Source: Acetobacter ascendens (GTDB lineage Bacteria > Pseudomonadota > Alphaproteobacteria > Acetobacterales > Acetobacteraceae). From it: a DNA stretch of 64,000 nt. Position numbers and translations under genes: made by a program. The stretch is from assembly GCF_001766235.1 (NCBI RefSeq), contig NZ_CP015164.1:2608501-2672500 (forward strand). The letters are read 5' to 3'. The notes beneath the pieces were generated by a model, which had not been told where the DNA came from, ran no database searches, and saw nothing but the letters and a program-made list of their open reading frames with translations. Of this stretch, positions 1 to 10,627 are shown piece by piece (position 1 is the stretch's first letter; each line of letters starts with the position of its first letter).

Positions 1-4
1 TTTT

Positions 5-1600
5 ATGGCCGGAGAAGTTGGCTTGCGGTTTGCCGATCTGCGGTTTGATGTGAATTCCGAAACGGTGCTGGCCGTGCGGGAAGATCACCGAGACGTAGGA
101 GAAGCCAAAACGGCACTGGTGGCGTTGCACGTTCAGGGCAACAAAGCGGGCATTGTGCTTAAGGTTGGCGCAGATTTTTATGCTGCTCCGGCTTTTTCAC
201 CAGATGGGGAATGGCTGGCGTGGGTTGAGTGGGATCACCCCAACATGCCGTGGGATGCCACACGCCTGTGCCTTGCCCGTGTCCAGCGAAATGCTTCGGG
301 CGAAATCTCCGGTATTAAAGATGCACGCGTGCTGGCGGGCGAACAAACAAGCGAATCGCTTATAGAGCCACGTTGGACCTCTGATGGAAAATTGCTGGTT
401 CTGTCTGATCGTGCAGGAAGCTGGACCATATGGAACGTCAACTGGCAGGAAAATAGCCCGACCTTATCTCGTTATCCTGTTCCAGAAGGGGAAGTAGGGC
501 AGCCAGCATGGGTGTTTGGGCAGAGTAGTTACCAGCTACTTAAAAATGAGGGCTGTCTGGTTTTGGCCGTTACGCAGGGCCAAGCAACATGCTGGATAAA
601 ACCGGATCGTACATCTGAGTATCGAATTTTCCATGCCAAGCCAGATCAATGCCCGGTTTCCTTGGCAGATGGCCGTTTTGCTTGGTTGCAAGCGCCGCCA
701 GATGCTTTGCCTTCTGTTGTGGTGGGCACGCCAGAGAAAGGGGCTGAGGTTGTTTTGCAGCGTTCATCGACAGAACAACTGGATGTTGCAGATATTTCGA
801 TACCCGAATCGATTCGTTTTTTAGTGGATGGAGAAGATGGCTTGTGGGGCCATGCCTTTTTTTATCCCCCAACCAACCGTCATGCATCTGTGCCACAGGG
901 TGAACGCCCCCCTATGATTGTACAGGTGCATGGAGGGCCCACAGCACGAGCGCAGGAAGGATTATCTTTTAAAATCCAGTGGTGGACGTCTCGCGGCTTT
1001 GCGGTGCTGGATGTGAATTATGGTGGCTCTACCGGATTCGGACGTGCGTGGCGGAATCGTCTAAAAGGCCAGTGGGGTGTGGTGGATGTAGCAGATTGTC
1101 TGTCTGCCTGTCGTGCCGTTGTAGAATCGGGGCGGGTAGACCCGAATCGTATCGCCATCCGTGGTTCCAGTGCAGGTGGTATGACTGTGCTGGTAGCGTT
1201 GGCTGTCTCAGATATATTTGCGGCGGGTGTGAGCCTGTATGGCGTAACCGATCTGCGGGCCTTGGCGCAGGAAACACATAAATTTGAAGCACGCTATCTG
1301 GATGGTCTGATTGGCCCATGGCCAGAAGCTGAGGCACTATATCTACAGCGCTCTCCAATTTCCGTTGCCGATCAGATTCGTGCGCCTGTGCTGCTGTTGC
1401 AGGGAATGGACGATAAAGTTGTGCCGCCAGAACAGGCCTATTCCATGGCTGATGCCTTAAAAGCCGTTGGAACGCCGGTGACTTTACGAGAATTTGAAGG
1501 GGAAGGGCACGGCTTCCGCAAGGAAGCGACTATTCGTGCGGCCTGTGCAGAAGAATTAGCTTTTTACGCCAAGGTGTTTGGATTTGCTGCGCAGGGCTAA
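5..1600 (+). CDS. S9-family prolyl oligopeptidase-type serine peptidase (probably 5'-truncated by the window edge)
   Basis: Predicted alpha/beta-hydrolase peptidase of the S9 (prolyl oligopeptidase / acylaminoacyl peptidase) family. The N-terminal half carries beta-propeller-like repeats with phrases such as FSPDGEWLAW and RWTSDGKLLVLS. The C-terminal hydrolase domain has the nucleophile motif RGSSAGG (Ser about residue 389), an Asp in GMDDKVVPP (about 469-470) and a His in GEGHGF (about 502), so the triad is complete. The reading frame is open to the left edge and the first ATG is only 5 bases in. Family members are often 600 residues or more, so the true start may lie outside. No signal peptide is visible in the part seen, which suggests a cytoplasmic peptidase. 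The substrate cannot be told from sequence. Confidence 0.85.
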   Translation: MAGEVGLRFADLRFDVNSETVLAVREDHRDVGEAKTALVALHVQGNKAGIVLKVGADFYAAPAFSPDGEWLAWVEWDHPNMPWDATRLCLARVQRNASGEISGIKDARVLAGEQTSESLIEPRWTSDGKLLVLSDRAGSWTIWNVNWQENSPTLSRYPVPEGEVGQPAWVFGQSSYQLLKNEGCLVLAVTQGQATCWIKPDRTSEYRIFHAKPDQCPVSLADGRFAWLQAPPDALPSVVVGTPEKGAEVVLQRSSTEQLDVADISIPESIRFLVDGEDGLWGHAFFYPPTNRHASVPQGERPPMIVQVHGGPTARAQEGLSFKIQWWTSRGFAVLDVNYGGSTGFGRAWRNRLKGQWGVVDVADCLSACRAVVESGRVDPNRIAIRGSSAGGMTVLVALAVSDIFAAGVSLYGVTDLRALAQETHKFEARYLDGLIGPWPEAEALYLQRSPISVADQIRAPVLLLQGMDDKVVPPEQAYSMADALKAVGTPVTLREFEGEGHGFRKEATIRAACAEELAFYAKVFGFAAQG

Positions 1601-1610
1601 GCGTGGAAAT

Positions 1611-1649
1611 AAAAAAGGCTGAAGGAGTAAATGTCCCTCAGCCTTTTTT
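1611..1649. terminator. bidirectional rho-independent terminator between the peptidase and malic enzyme genes
   Basis: Inverted repeat AAAAAAGGCTGA ... TCAGCCTTTTTT, with A-run and T-run outside the stem on either strand. It lies between two convergent genes, so it can serve both. Confidence 0.8.
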
Positions 1650-1654
1650 AGGGT

Positions 1655-3289
1655 TTAGTCTGTATAGCGTGGTTTGTAAGTCAGGTTTTCAATCCACGCC
1701 CGAATGTCTTTGGGGCGTTCCACCGTTGCAGCGTTTTTATCAAAAATAAACTCCGCAATGCGTGTGGCGGAGGTGATGGACACTTCCAGAATATCGCTTT
1801 GTGGTGGGAACAACCGGCCCCGTTCACGCGCTGCCGGATCTACCTGATCTGCCAGAGCCTGTGCGGCTTCAATCACCATTTCATCTGTAATCAGTTTAGG
1901 GCAAGTGGCATACACAGCCAGCCCCAAAGCCGGGAAGATGTAGAAGTTATTGGCCTGTCCCGGATAGAATGTACGGTCATTATACATCACTTCTGGGTAC
2001 TGTAGGCCCGCAGCAAAGAGTGCGCGGCCTTTAGACCATTCATAGGCCTGTTCAGCCGTGCATTCCCCATTTTTCTGCGGCAGAGAAAGCGGGAAAATAA
2101 TGGGGCGTTCGTTCAGCTTGCTCATTTCTTCCACCACTTCTTGGGTGAAAGAACCGCCAGCGGTGGAAACACCAATCAGCACTGTGGGTTTAACAGTTTT
2201 GATCATGCCCAGCAGATCGCGTGAAGGTGGGAGATCCTTGGCGAAACGTTCTTGTTCGGGCAGCAGATCAGAGCGGGAGGTTTCTAAAAGACCGTTCACG
2301 TCCATCAACGTAATGCGGTCGATAGCTTCCTGCTCAGATAGCCCTTCCTGTTTCAAGGCAGAAACAAGCATATCGGCAGTACCAATGCCTGAGGAACCTG
2401 CCCCCAAAAACAAGAAGCGTTGCTGGGTTAGCGATTCGTTCTTGATTTTTAGTGCAGTAATCAGACCAGCCAAGGTAACTGCTGCGGTGCCTTGAATATC
2501 ATCATTATAGCACAGCACACGGTCATGATATTTTTTGAGGTAGCGTAGGGCATCTGTGCCCTTCCAATCCTCAAAATGGATACAGCTTTGCGGAAAGACT
2601 TCCTGCACGGCCTCAATAAATTCTTCTACAAAAGAATCGAGTTCTTCTATCGGGGGTGGTTCACGCCGCAGGCCCAGATACAGAGGGTCAGCTCTTAGGG
2701 CGCTGTTTGTGGTGCCAATATCAAGCTGCACCGGCAGAAGCGAATCGGGGGGCACTGCACCGCAAGCCGTGTACAGATCCAGTTTGCCAATAGGGATACC
2801 CATGCCGTTTACGCCAATATCACCCAACCCAAGAATACGGCCGCCTGTGGTCACACACATGAAGCGCACATTATCCATAGGCCAGTTGTGCAGCACGTCC
2901 TTAATACGGCCACGCATATCCAAACTGATATACATGCCGCGGGGGCGGCGATAGATGTGGCTGAATTGCTGGCATACGGCGGCCAGTGTGGGCGCGTATA
3001 CAATCGGCACGAATCGGGCCGGGTTAGACATCAAAACCTTGTAAAACAGGGTTTCGTTCTGATCGCGTAGGCCACTAAGATAGATGTAGCGTTCCAGATT
3101 GCTGGGTTTGGCCTCAAGATGGCGGTGGATACGTTCTACCTGCCTATCTAGGTTTTCAACCTGTGTGGGTAATAGTCCTTCCAGCCCATAAAGGCGGCGC
3201 TCTTCCTCGGTAAACGCCGTGCCCTTGTTCAGGTGCGCATTATTAAGAAGGGCCATTCCTCGCAGTTGGGGCGTGGAAGCAGAGGGCAT
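1655..3289 (-). CDS. maeA: NAD-dependent malic enzyme
   Basis: Oxidative decarboxylation of malate to pyruvate, linking the TCA cycle and pyruvate metabolism; cytoplasmic. At 544 residues it has the length of the SfcA/MaeA class (about 565) and not of the larger MaeB fusion. Conserved stretches: CVTTGGRILGLGDIG (about 145-159), CYNDDIQGTA (about 255-265, with metal-binding Asp residues) and the Rossmann dinucleotide loop FLFLGAGSSGIG (about 292-303). The NAD rather than NADP preference is inferred from the subfamily. It is a single gene between the peptidase and nusG, with terminators on both sides. Confidence 0.92.
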   Translation of the reverse strand: MPSASTPQLRGMALLNNAHLNKGTAFTEEERRLYGLEGLLPTQVENLDRQVERIHRHLEAKPSNLERYIYLSGLRDQNETLFYKVLMSNPARFVPIVYAPTLAAVCQQFSHIYRRPRGMYISLDMRGRIKDVLHNWPMDNVRFMCVTTGGRILGLGDIGVNGMGIPIGKLDLYTACGAVPPDSLLPVQLDIGTTNSALRADPLYLGLRREPPPIEELDSFVEEFIEAVQEVFPQSCIHFEDWKGTDALRYLKKYHDRVLCYNDDIQGTAAVTLAGLITALKIKNESLTQQRFLFLGAGSSGIGTADMLVSALKQEGLSEQEAIDRITLMDVNGLLETSRSDLLPEQERFAKDLPPSRDLLGMIKTVKPTVLIGVSTAGGSFTQEVVEEMSKLNERPIIFPLSLPQKNGECTAEQAYEWSKGRALFAAGLQYPEVMYNDRTFYPGQANNFYIFPALGLAVYATCPKLITDEMVIEAAQALADQVDPAARERGRLFPPQSDILEVSITSATRIAEFIFDKNAATVERPKDIRAWIENLTYKPRYTD

Positions 3290-3383
3290 GATAACTCCAT
3301 GAGTTGTGAGGCCAAGGGCGGGATTACAGCGGTTTTTTATGCAGAGGGGAAGAGTGCAAACAGCAAGTCTGGGTTAAGGCAAT

Positions 3384-3412
3384 AAAAAAGGCGGCACCAA
3401 GGCCGCCTTTGA
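3384..3412 (-). terminator. rho-independent terminator downstream of nusG
   Basis: Read on the minus strand: stem GGCGGC-CTTGGT-GCCGCC followed by a run of T. It lies 26 bases past the nusG stop. Confidence 0.8.
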
Positions 3413-3437
3413 GTTCTTTCGGATAGAAAAGCTGATT

Positions 3438-3968
3438 TTACAGCTTTTCCACCTGATTGTATTCCAGATCTACCGGTGTAGAACGCCCGAAAATAGAGAC
3501 GCTCACTTTCAAGCGGCCTTTTTCTTCGTCCACTTCTTCAATCACACCATTGAAGGATGTGAATGGACCATCCGCCACACGAATCTGCTCACCCACTTCA
3601 AACGAAACGGCAGAGCGAGGATGTTGCACACCTTCTTCTGTCTGCTTGATAATGCGTTCAGCTTCAGCAGCAGAAATGGGGGTGGGGCGATTTCTGGTTC
3701 CAAGAAAACCCGTAACCTTTGGGGTATCCTTGACCAGATGCCATGTTTCGTCGGTCATTTCCATTTTGACGAGCACGTAACCGGGGAAGAACTTGCGTTC
3801 CGTATTCACCTTCTGGCCACGACGCACTTCAATGACTTCCTCAGAAGGCACCAAAATTTCATCAATATGGTCGCTCAGTCCCTTCTGTTCCGCTTCTTCG
3901 CGGATGTGCTGGGCAATTTTCTTTTCGAAGCCCGAATAGACGTGAACCACATACCAGCGCTTGGCCAT
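3438..3968 (-). CDS. nusG: transcription termination/antitermination factor NusG
   Basis: RNA polymerase elongation factor that also links transcription to Rho and the ribosome. The N-terminal NGN domain opens with [17 protein letters not shown] and has [10 protein letters not shown]. The C-terminal KOW domain has [17 protein letters not shown] (about 125-141). The frame extends 12 codons further upstream, but the ATG at 3968 gives the canonical MAKRWY start and leaves a 4-base gap to secE, so that start is chosen. The result is 176 residues, normal for the family. secE and nusG form one transcription unit, as in most bacteria. Confidence 0.95.
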   Translation of the reverse strand: MAKRWYVVHVYSGFEKKIAQHIREEAEQKGLSDHIDEILVPSEEVIEVRRGQKVNTERKFFPGYVLVKMEMTDETWHLVKDTPKVTGFLGTRNRPTPISAAEAERIIKQTEEGVQHPRSAVSFEVGEQIRVADGPFTSFNGVIEEVDEEKGRLKVSVSIFGRSTPVDLEYNQVEKL

Positions 3969-3972
3969 GTCG

Positions 3973-4167
3973 TTAGCCTCCCAGCCCGAAAAGTTGACGC
4001 ACACCGAGACCGATCAGCTGGTCAACAAAAAAGAAAAAGATGGATGCCATGCCTGCCATGGCCAAAACGGCGCCCGTGGTTACCAAGGTAGCACGGCGGG
4101 TGGGCCATGTGACCCGTTCCGCCTCGGCACGCACATCATGCAGGAACTTACCGGGACTGAACGACAC
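3973..4167 (-). CDS. secE: preprotein translocase subunit SecE
   Basis: Small essential subunit of the SecYEG inner-membrane translocon. It has 64 residues, the short single-helix form usual in Alphaproteobacteria. Residues 1-20 carry the conserved amphipathic segment ending in [10 protein letters not shown], followed by one transmembrane helix (about 28-50). It sits directly upstream of nusG and downstream of tRNA-Trp on the same strand, the classical tRNA-Trp/secE/nusG order. Confidence 0.93.
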   Translation of the reverse strand: MSFSPGKFLHDVRAEAERVTWPTRRATLVTTGAVLAMAGMASIFFFFVDQLIGLGVRQLFGLGG

Positions 4168-4310
4168 GAACCACCCTTTCTACACTGCACGAAAACCGGA
4201 TATTTTCCGGCGGCAGTCCTGAATACACCACACATTCCGCACAGGATTTCCGCGTTGAAACTTAGAAAAACAAAGCGGAAACTACGGCGCAGAACCTGCA
4301 ATCTTGAACC

Positions 4311-4387
4311 TGGCAGGGGTGGAGGGTCTCGAACCCACAACCTCCGGTTTTGGAGACCGGCGCTCTAGCCAATTGAGCTACACCCCT
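4311..4387 (-). tRNA. tRNA-Trp (anticodon CCA)
   Basis: On the minus strand the acceptor arm AGGGGTG pairs with CACCCCT. The anticodon stem-loop is CCGGTCTCCAAAACCGG with anticodon CCA in the loop CTCCAAA, and the T arm contains GGTTCGAGACC. The 3' CCA is encoded (revcomp of TGG at 4311-4313). It precedes secE-nusG on the same strand. Confidence 0.95.
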
Positions 4388-4611
4388 ACAGCCTGTCTGC
4401 CGTAGCTGGATCAATGCTATAACGGATAACCGTCAGCCTGACCAGCCACTTAACAGCAGCCTTTGCAGGTGGCGGAAGAAAATATGTTGCGGGCTTAAAG
4501 TCAAGAGGCAAACAACAAATGCCTGCCCTTTTTTAGCAGAAGATTAAAAATTTCATCTTCAAACTTGCAAAATATCATCTTTGCAGTTAGTGGCAGAAAT
4601 ATATGGAGTAT

Positions 4612-4685
4612 GCGGGCATAGCATAGTGGTAATGCAGTAGCCTTCCAAGCTACTGAGGAGGGTTCGATTCCCTCTGTCCGCTCCA
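4612..4685 (+). tRNA. tRNA-Gly (anticodon UCC)
   Basis: Acceptor GCGGGCA pairs with TGTCCGC. The anticodon stem-loop GTAGCCTTCCAAGCTAC has TCC in the seven-base loop CTTCCAA. The T-arm is GGGTTCGATTCCC and the 3' CCA is encoded. It is divergent from tRNA-Trp, 224 bases away. Confidence 0.95.
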
Positions 4686-5010
4686 TAATTTACCTTCCCC
4701 AAAAATTTTAAGCAGACCAAAATCCTGCATCCCATCAGTGGATGGTGGGGTGAGTTTTTTATTACGCATCTGGCGTCTTTTTGTGTTTCGTGGTTTGTGG
4801 TGGTTTATAGCCTGTTTTTGCACGCTTTTGGTGGTGCAAACGGGTGTGGAAATAAAAATGGCGCGTCAGGGATGTTGCGTGGGGCTGATGAGCATGCTAG
4901 AGGCCGCGCCGATGGTTGCGTGCTGTAAAACCTTTAACGGATAAGCTGCGGCACCGTCAGAGTTTGTTAGTGTGGAATGCCGGCGCGCACAGAAGGAAAG
5001 AACCAAAAGA
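4686..5010 (+). other. non-coding interval / upstream region of the atp operon
   Basis: 325 bases between tRNA-Gly and atpH. A 68-codon frame (4738-4944) crosses it but has no convincing ribosome binding site or recognisable product. The atp promoter should lie here, but I could not pin down a clear -35/-10 pair. A ribosome binding site AAGGAAAG (about 4994-5001) precedes the GTG chosen for atpH. Confidence 0.4.
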
Positions 5011-5595
5011 GTGGTGGCCTCGGGCGTAACGACAGCACAACCGGTTGCTTTTGCTTCCAATGGTCTTGAAGGCCGTTATGCAACGGCGCTTTATGATCTT
5101 GCAGCCGAACAGCGCCAGTTGGATGCAGTGCTTGATGAAGGTGCCGCTCTTGCGCGCCTGATTGATGAAAGTGCGCCTTTGCGCACGGTCCTGGAAGACA
5201 GGCGTCTTGATATTCTTGTATCTCGCAAAGCCGTTTTGGCTGTGCTTGAGGCGCAGGGGTTCGGGCAGACTCTTCGTAATTTTGTAGGTGTTGTGGCTGA
5301 TAACCGCCGCCTGTCTGTTTTGCGCCGGATTCTGGCTGCGCTTGATGCGCTGGCCGTTTCCCGCCGGGGTGAAGTGGTGGCAGAAGTTGCCAGCGCTTAT
5401 CCGCTTACGCCTGAGCAGCGTGCCCAAGTGCAGGCACGGCTGGCGGAAGCTGGATACTCCCGTATCAATATTCGCGAGCGTGTCGATTCCTCCCTCCTCG
5501 GCGGTTTGGTCGTGCGGGTGGGGGCAAAGCTTTATGACGCCAGCCTTAAGACTCGCCTGTTTCGTTTGCATTACGCCATGAAGGGAGCCGCGTGA
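5011..5595 (+). CDS. atpH: F1 ATP synthase delta subunit
   Basis: Peripheral-stalk subunit joining F1 to the membrane sector. The protein opens its conserved region with [14 protein letters not shown] and has the mid-protein segment [13 protein letters not shown]. The C-terminal conserved block is [26 protein letters not shown]. The frame can be extended to an ATG at 4972, but the GTG at 5011 follows a purine-rich ribosome binding site (AAGGAAAG) and gives a 194-residue protein, closer to family length. It is the first gene of atpHAGDC. Its TGA shares one base with the atpA ATG (TGATG), implying translational coupling. Confidence 0.9.
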   Translation: MVASGVTTAQPVAFASNGLEGRYATALYDLAAEQRQLDAVLDEGAALARLIDESAPLRTVLEDRRLDILVSRKAVLAVLEAQGFGQTLRNFVGVVADNRRLSVLRRILAALDALAVSRRGEVVAEVASAYPLTPEQRAQVQARLAEAGYSRINIRERVDSSLLGGLVVRVGAKLYDASLKTRLFRLHYAMKGAA

Positions 5596-7130
5596 TGGAA
5601 ATCCGTCCCGCAGAGATTTCGGATATCCTCAAGCAGCAGATTGCCTCGTTCGATAAGGAATCTGATGTTGTCGAAACCGGCACGGTTCTGTCTGTCGGAG
5701 ACGGTATTGCCCGTGTGTTCGGCCTACAGAATGTAATGTCAGGCGAACTGGTGGACTTTCCGACCGCCGGTCAGAAGGGCATGGCCCTGAACCTGGAAAG
5801 CGATAACGTCGGTATCGTTATTTTCGGTGATGACACCAATATCCGTGAAGGTGATACCGTCACCCGTTCCGGTATGGTGGTGAGCGTTCCCGTTGGTAAG
5901 GGCCTGCTAGGCCGCGTTGTTGACGGTCTGGGTAACCCGATTGACGGTAAAGGCCCGCTGACAGACGTTGAACTGCGCCGCGCTGAAGTGAAGGCGCCGG
6001 GCATTATGCCACGTCAGTCCGTGCATGAACCCATGCAGACTGGCATTAAAGCCATTGACGCTCTCGTGCCGGTTGGTCGCGGTCAGCGTGAACTGGTGAT
6101 TGGTGACCGTCAGACCGGTAAAACCACCATTCTGACAGACACTATCCTTGCCCAGAAAACCGTGAACGATGAAGGTGACGACAAAAAGTCACTTTACTGC
6201 ATTTACGTTGCTATTGGTCAGAAGCGTTCCACGGTTGCACAGCTTGTGCGTCTGTTGGAAGAAAAAGGCGCGATGAAATACTCCATCGTCGTTGCCGCTA
6301 CCGCATCTGATCCAGCTCCGCTGCAGTATCTGGCACCTTATGCCGCTTGCGCAATGGGTGAATACTTCCGCGATAACGGCATGCATGCCCTGATCTGCTA
6401 CGATGATCTTTCCAAGCAGGCTGTGGCTTACCGCCAGATGTCCTTGTTGCTGCGTCGTCCGCCAGGTCGTGAAGCTTATCCGGGTGACGTGTTCTTCCTG
6501 CATTCCCGTTTGCTGGAACGCGCTGCGAAGATGTCTGATGAATATGGCGCTGGTTCGCTCACGGCTCTGCCTGTTATTGAAACACAGGCTGGTGACGTTT
6601 CCGCCTATATTCCCACAAACGTTATTTCCATTACAGATGGTCAGATCTTCCTTGAAACCGACCTCTTCTATCGCGGTATTCGTCCTGCGGTAAACGTGGG
6701 TGGTTCTGTGTCTCGTGTGGGTTCTGCCGCACAGATCAAAGCCATGAAGCAGGTTGCAGGTAAGATTAAGCTGGAACTAGCGCAGTATCGTGAAATGGCT
6801 GCGTTCTCCCAGTTTGCATCTGACCTTGATCCGGCAACCCAAAAGATGCTGGCACGTGGTGCCCGTCTGGTTGAGTTGCTGAAGCAGAGCCAGTCTTCTC
6901 CACTTACCGTTGAAGAACAGGTTGTTGTGCTCTTTGCCGGCACCCGTGGTTTTGTTGATGGTATTGCTGTCGATAAGGTTGTGAGTTGGGAACGTGCGTT
7001 GCTGAACGATGTGCGCAGCGCAGGTAAAGATATTCTGGATACCATTAAAAAGGAAAAGGCCATTTCCAAAGATTTGGAAGCGCGCCTGACAGAATACCTG
7101 ACAACCTTCAACCGCAACTTTGCCGGCTAA
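5595..7130 (+). CDS. atpA: F1 ATP synthase alpha subunit
   Basis: Non-catalytic nucleotide-binding subunit of the F1 hexamer. It has 511 residues from the ATG at 5595; a GTG one codon upstream is also possible. It has the P-loop GDRQTGKTT (about 168-176), the N-terminal barrel phrase [12 protein letters not shown] and the C-terminal signature region [17 protein letters not shown]. The sequence is full length and intact. It is translated in series after atpH and followed 17 bases later by atpG. Confidence 0.97.
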   Translation: MEIRPAEISDILKQQIASFDKESDVVETGTVLSVGDGIARVFGLQNVMSGELVDFPTAGQKGMALNLESDNVGIVIFGDDTNIREGDTVTRSGMVVSVPVGKGLLGRVVDGLGNPIDGKGPLTDVELRRAEVKAPGIMPRQSVHEPMQTGIKAIDALVPVGRGQRELVIGDRQTGKTTILTDTILAQKTVNDEGDDKKSLYCIYVAIGQKRSTVAQLVRLLEEKGAMKYSIVVAATASDPAPLQYLAPYAACAMGEYFRDNGMHALICYDDLSKQAVAYRQMSLLLRRPPGREAYPGDVFFLHSRLLERAAKMSDEYGAGSLTALPVIETQAGDVSAYIPTNVISITDGQIFLETDLFYRGIRPAVNVGGSVSRVGSAAQIKAMKQVAGKIKLELAQYREMAAFSQFASDLDPATQKMLARGARLVELLKQSQSSPLTVEEQVVVLFAGTRGFVDGIAVDKVVSWERALLNDVRSAGKDILDTIKKEKAISKDLEARLTEYLTTFNRNFAG

Positions 7131-7147
7131 GAGGGTAGAATCGTCCA

Positions 7148-8038
7148 ATGGCTTCCCTGAAGGAACTCCGCGCGCGTATCGGAAGTATCAAATCGACACG
7201 GAAGATCACGAGCGCCATGAAAATGGTGGCGGCTGCCAAGCTGCGGCGGGCTCAGGCTAGTGCGGAAGCCGCACGTCCCTATGCAGCAGCCATGCGCCGT
7301 ATGCTAGGTGAGCTTGCTGCTGCAACAAAAGGTGAGGACGGTGGTCCGCGCCTTTTGGCAGGCACAGGTCAGGATAAAGTGCATCTGTTGGTGCCTTTGA
7401 CCAGTGACCGTGGGCTTTGTGGCGGTTTTAACTCCAATGTGCATCGCTTAACAGTGCAGACAATCCGTCGTCTTCAGTCTGAAGGCAAAACGGTAAAGTT
7501 GCTACCTGTTGGTCGCCGCGCGTTTAACTTCTTTTCTCGTGATTATGCTGATCTTATCATTGATAAGGTTATTGGCGTTAGCGGTAAGGAAGTACCTTTT
7601 TCTGCTGCCAGCAATCTGGGTGAAAAAATCAACACCCTGCTGGAAGCGGGAGAAATTGATGTCTGTGCCCTTGTGTTCAACAAGTTTCAAAACGCGATGA
7701 CACAGGTGCCGACATGTCAGCAGCTGGTGCCCATGGTTATGGATGAGGCAGAAGAAAAACCTGCTGCGGCATCTAATGATGTGGCTCTGTATGAATTTGA
7801 ACCAGATGAAGCAACGCTGCTGGAAATGCTGCTGCCGCGCAATCTGCAGGTTCAGATTTATGCTTCGCTGCTTGAAACCGCAGCGGGCGAAAACGGTGCC
7901 CGTATGACGGCAATGGATAACGCTACGCGTAATGCTGGCCGTTCCATTGATAGTCTGAGCAAGGTTTATAACAGAACCCGCCAGACAAACATTACTAACG
8001 GATTGATCGAAATCATTTCGGGCGCACAGGCTGTCTGA
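7148..8038 (+). CDS. atpG: F1 ATP synthase gamma subunit
   Basis: Central rotor shaft of F1. At 296 residues it has normal family length. The N-terminal coiled-coil begins MASLKELRARIGSIKSTRKI and continues TSAMKMVAAAKLRRAQ. The conserved core is TSDRGLCGGFN (about 94-104). The C-terminal helix ends with the signature ARMTAMDNATRNA ... YNRTRQTNITNGLIEI. Third gene of the operon. Confidence 0.96.
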   Translation: MASLKELRARIGSIKSTRKITSAMKMVAAAKLRRAQASAEAARPYAAAMRRMLGELAAATKGEDGGPRLLAGTGQDKVHLLVPLTSDRGLCGGFNSNVHRLTVQTIRRLQSEGKTVKLLPVGRRAFNFFSRDYADLIIDKVIGVSGKEVPFSAASNLGEKINTLLEAGEIDVCALVFNKFQNAMTQVPTCQQLVPMVMDEAEEKPAAASNDVALYEFEPDEATLLEMLLPRNLQVQIYASLLETAAGENGARMTAMDNATRNAGRSIDSLSKVYNRTRQTNITNGLIEIISGAQAV

Positions 8039-8066
8039 GCCCGCTCGTTTGCCCCGCAGGAGCTGA

Positions 8067-9542
<1,476 letters not shown>

Positions 9543-9569
9543 TAACCGACTTCGGGAAGGAGCGCATTC

Positions 9570-9980
9570 ATGCCGATCCAGATTGAGATAATCAGTCCTG
9601 AAAAGGTTCTGGTGTCGCGTGAAGTAGATATGGCTGTTCTGCCTGGTATGGAAGGTGATATTGCCGCCATGCCAGAACGGGCACCCATGATGCTTCTTCT
9701 GCGTGGTGGTATTGTTGCCCTGTATGAAGGGGATACAGTGAAGGATCGCTACTTTGTTGGCGGTGGCTTTGCAGACATTACTCCCACACGCTGCACCGTA
9801 CTGGCTGACAAGGCTGTGCCGGTAAGCGAAATTTCTATCGATAATGCGACAGCTCAGCTGGAGGCATTGTCTGAAGCTTGGGATCAGGCAGATAAAACGG
9901 ATACAACCCGTTTGAGCGTGCTGCAGGATCAAATTCAGGCTGTACGTGCTGAAATCGAGGCAGGCTCTCCTGCTAGCTAA
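9570..9980 (+). CDS. atpC: F1 ATP synthase epsilon subunit
   Basis: Regulatory and rotor subunit. The 136-residue protein has an N-terminal beta-sandwich (MPIQIEIISPEKVLVS, then VLPGMEGDIAAMPERAPMM) and a helical C-terminal tail (NATAQLEALSEAWDQA ... DQIQAVRAEIEA). The usual phrase 'GDxGVLPGHAP' reads GDIAAMPERAPMM here, so the GH of the PGHAP motif is replaced by ER. A ribosome binding site (GAAGGAG) precedes the ATG. Last gene of atpHAGDC, followed by a strong terminator. Confidence 0.92.
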   Translation: MPIQIEIISPEKVLVSREVDMAVLPGMEGDIAAMPERAPMMLLLRGGIVALYEGDTVKDRYFVGGGFADITPTRCTVLADKAVPVSEISIDNATAQLEALSEAWDQADKTDTTRLSVLQDQIQAVRAEIEAGSPAS

Positions 9981-9997
9981 GATTGTTGGAAATGTTA

Positions 9998-10031
9998 TAA
10001 AAAAAGCCACCTATATGGTGGCTTTTTTTAT
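9998..10031. terminator. bidirectional rho-independent terminator between atpC and queF
   Basis: AAAAAAAGCCACC-TATAT-GGTGGCTTTTTTT. The stem is AGCCACC/GGTGGCT, flanked by A and T runs, and it lies between convergent genes. Confidence 0.9.
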
Positions 10032-10037
10032 GCCTAA

Positions 10038-10508
10038 TTAGCCGCGCCCACGATAGGTGGGCACATCTTGTTCAGGAACCCATACGCCAGCAGGTGGTTC
10101 ACCCGTTTGCCAGAATACATCAATGGGAATGCCACCGCGAGGATACCAGTAAGCACCTATTCTCAGCCAGCGGGGTGCTAACCTTTCAACAAGAGTATTT
10201 GCAATCTGGATGGAGCAAGCTTCATGGAAAGCGCCGTGGTTACGAAAGCTGGTTAGATACAGTTTGAGTGATTTGCTTTCTACAATCCATTTATCCGGCA
10301 CATAATCAATAACAATATGCGCAAAGTCCGGCTGGCCGGTAATGGGGCAAAGCGACGTAAATTCTGGAGCAGTAAAGCGTACCAGATAGTGTTTGTCTGG
10401 ATAAGGGGCAGGCACGCGTTCCAGAATGGCTTCTTCTGGGCTTTGTGGGGCAGCAACTTGCTTTCCAAGCTGGGTCAACTGGTCGCGGCCATCATCGGTT
10501 GAGGTCAT
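10038..10508 (-). CDS. queF: NADPH-dependent 7-cyano-7-deazaguanine reductase (preQ0 reductase)
   Basis: Reduces preQ0 to preQ1 in queuosine tRNA modification; cytoplasmic. The catalytic Cys lies in [16 protein letters not shown], and the QueF motif [20 protein letters not shown] binds NADPH/substrate. The short unimodular form of about 156 residues is seen. A longer frame to 10646 exists, but the ATG at 10508 follows CAGGAG at the right distance and begins [11 protein letters not shown], so it is preferred. Convergent with the atp operon, divergent from rnd. Confidence 0.93.
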   Translation of the reverse strand: MTSTDDGRDQLTQLGKQVAAPQSPEEAILERVPAPYPDKHYLVRFTAPEFTSLCPITGQPDFAHIVIDYVPDKWIVESKSLKLYLTSFRNHGAFHEACSIQIANTLVERLAPRWLRIGAYWYPRGGIPIDVFWQTGEPPAGVWVPEQDVPTYRGRG

Positions 10509-10627
10509 TTTGTGCTCCTGCACATGTGGTTTTTTGCAGATGTTCCGCGAGTTGGCTTGTTCGTCAAGTTTCACGTGTAACGTTTGGTCACTTCTTTTTC
10601 TAACGGTCTGGATGTAAGAAGAAAAAC

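Noticed and set aside
4738..4944. 68-codon frame between tRNA-Gly and atpH
   Set aside because: No ribosome binding site, odd Trp/Phe/Cys-rich composition and overlap with the expected atp promoter.
10509..10627. Possible preQ1 riboswitch upstream of queF (A-rich AAAAAA tail before the ribosome binding site)
   Set aside because: Only a weak 4-bp stem precedes the A-run, and the conserved loop and CUAA-type tail are missing.
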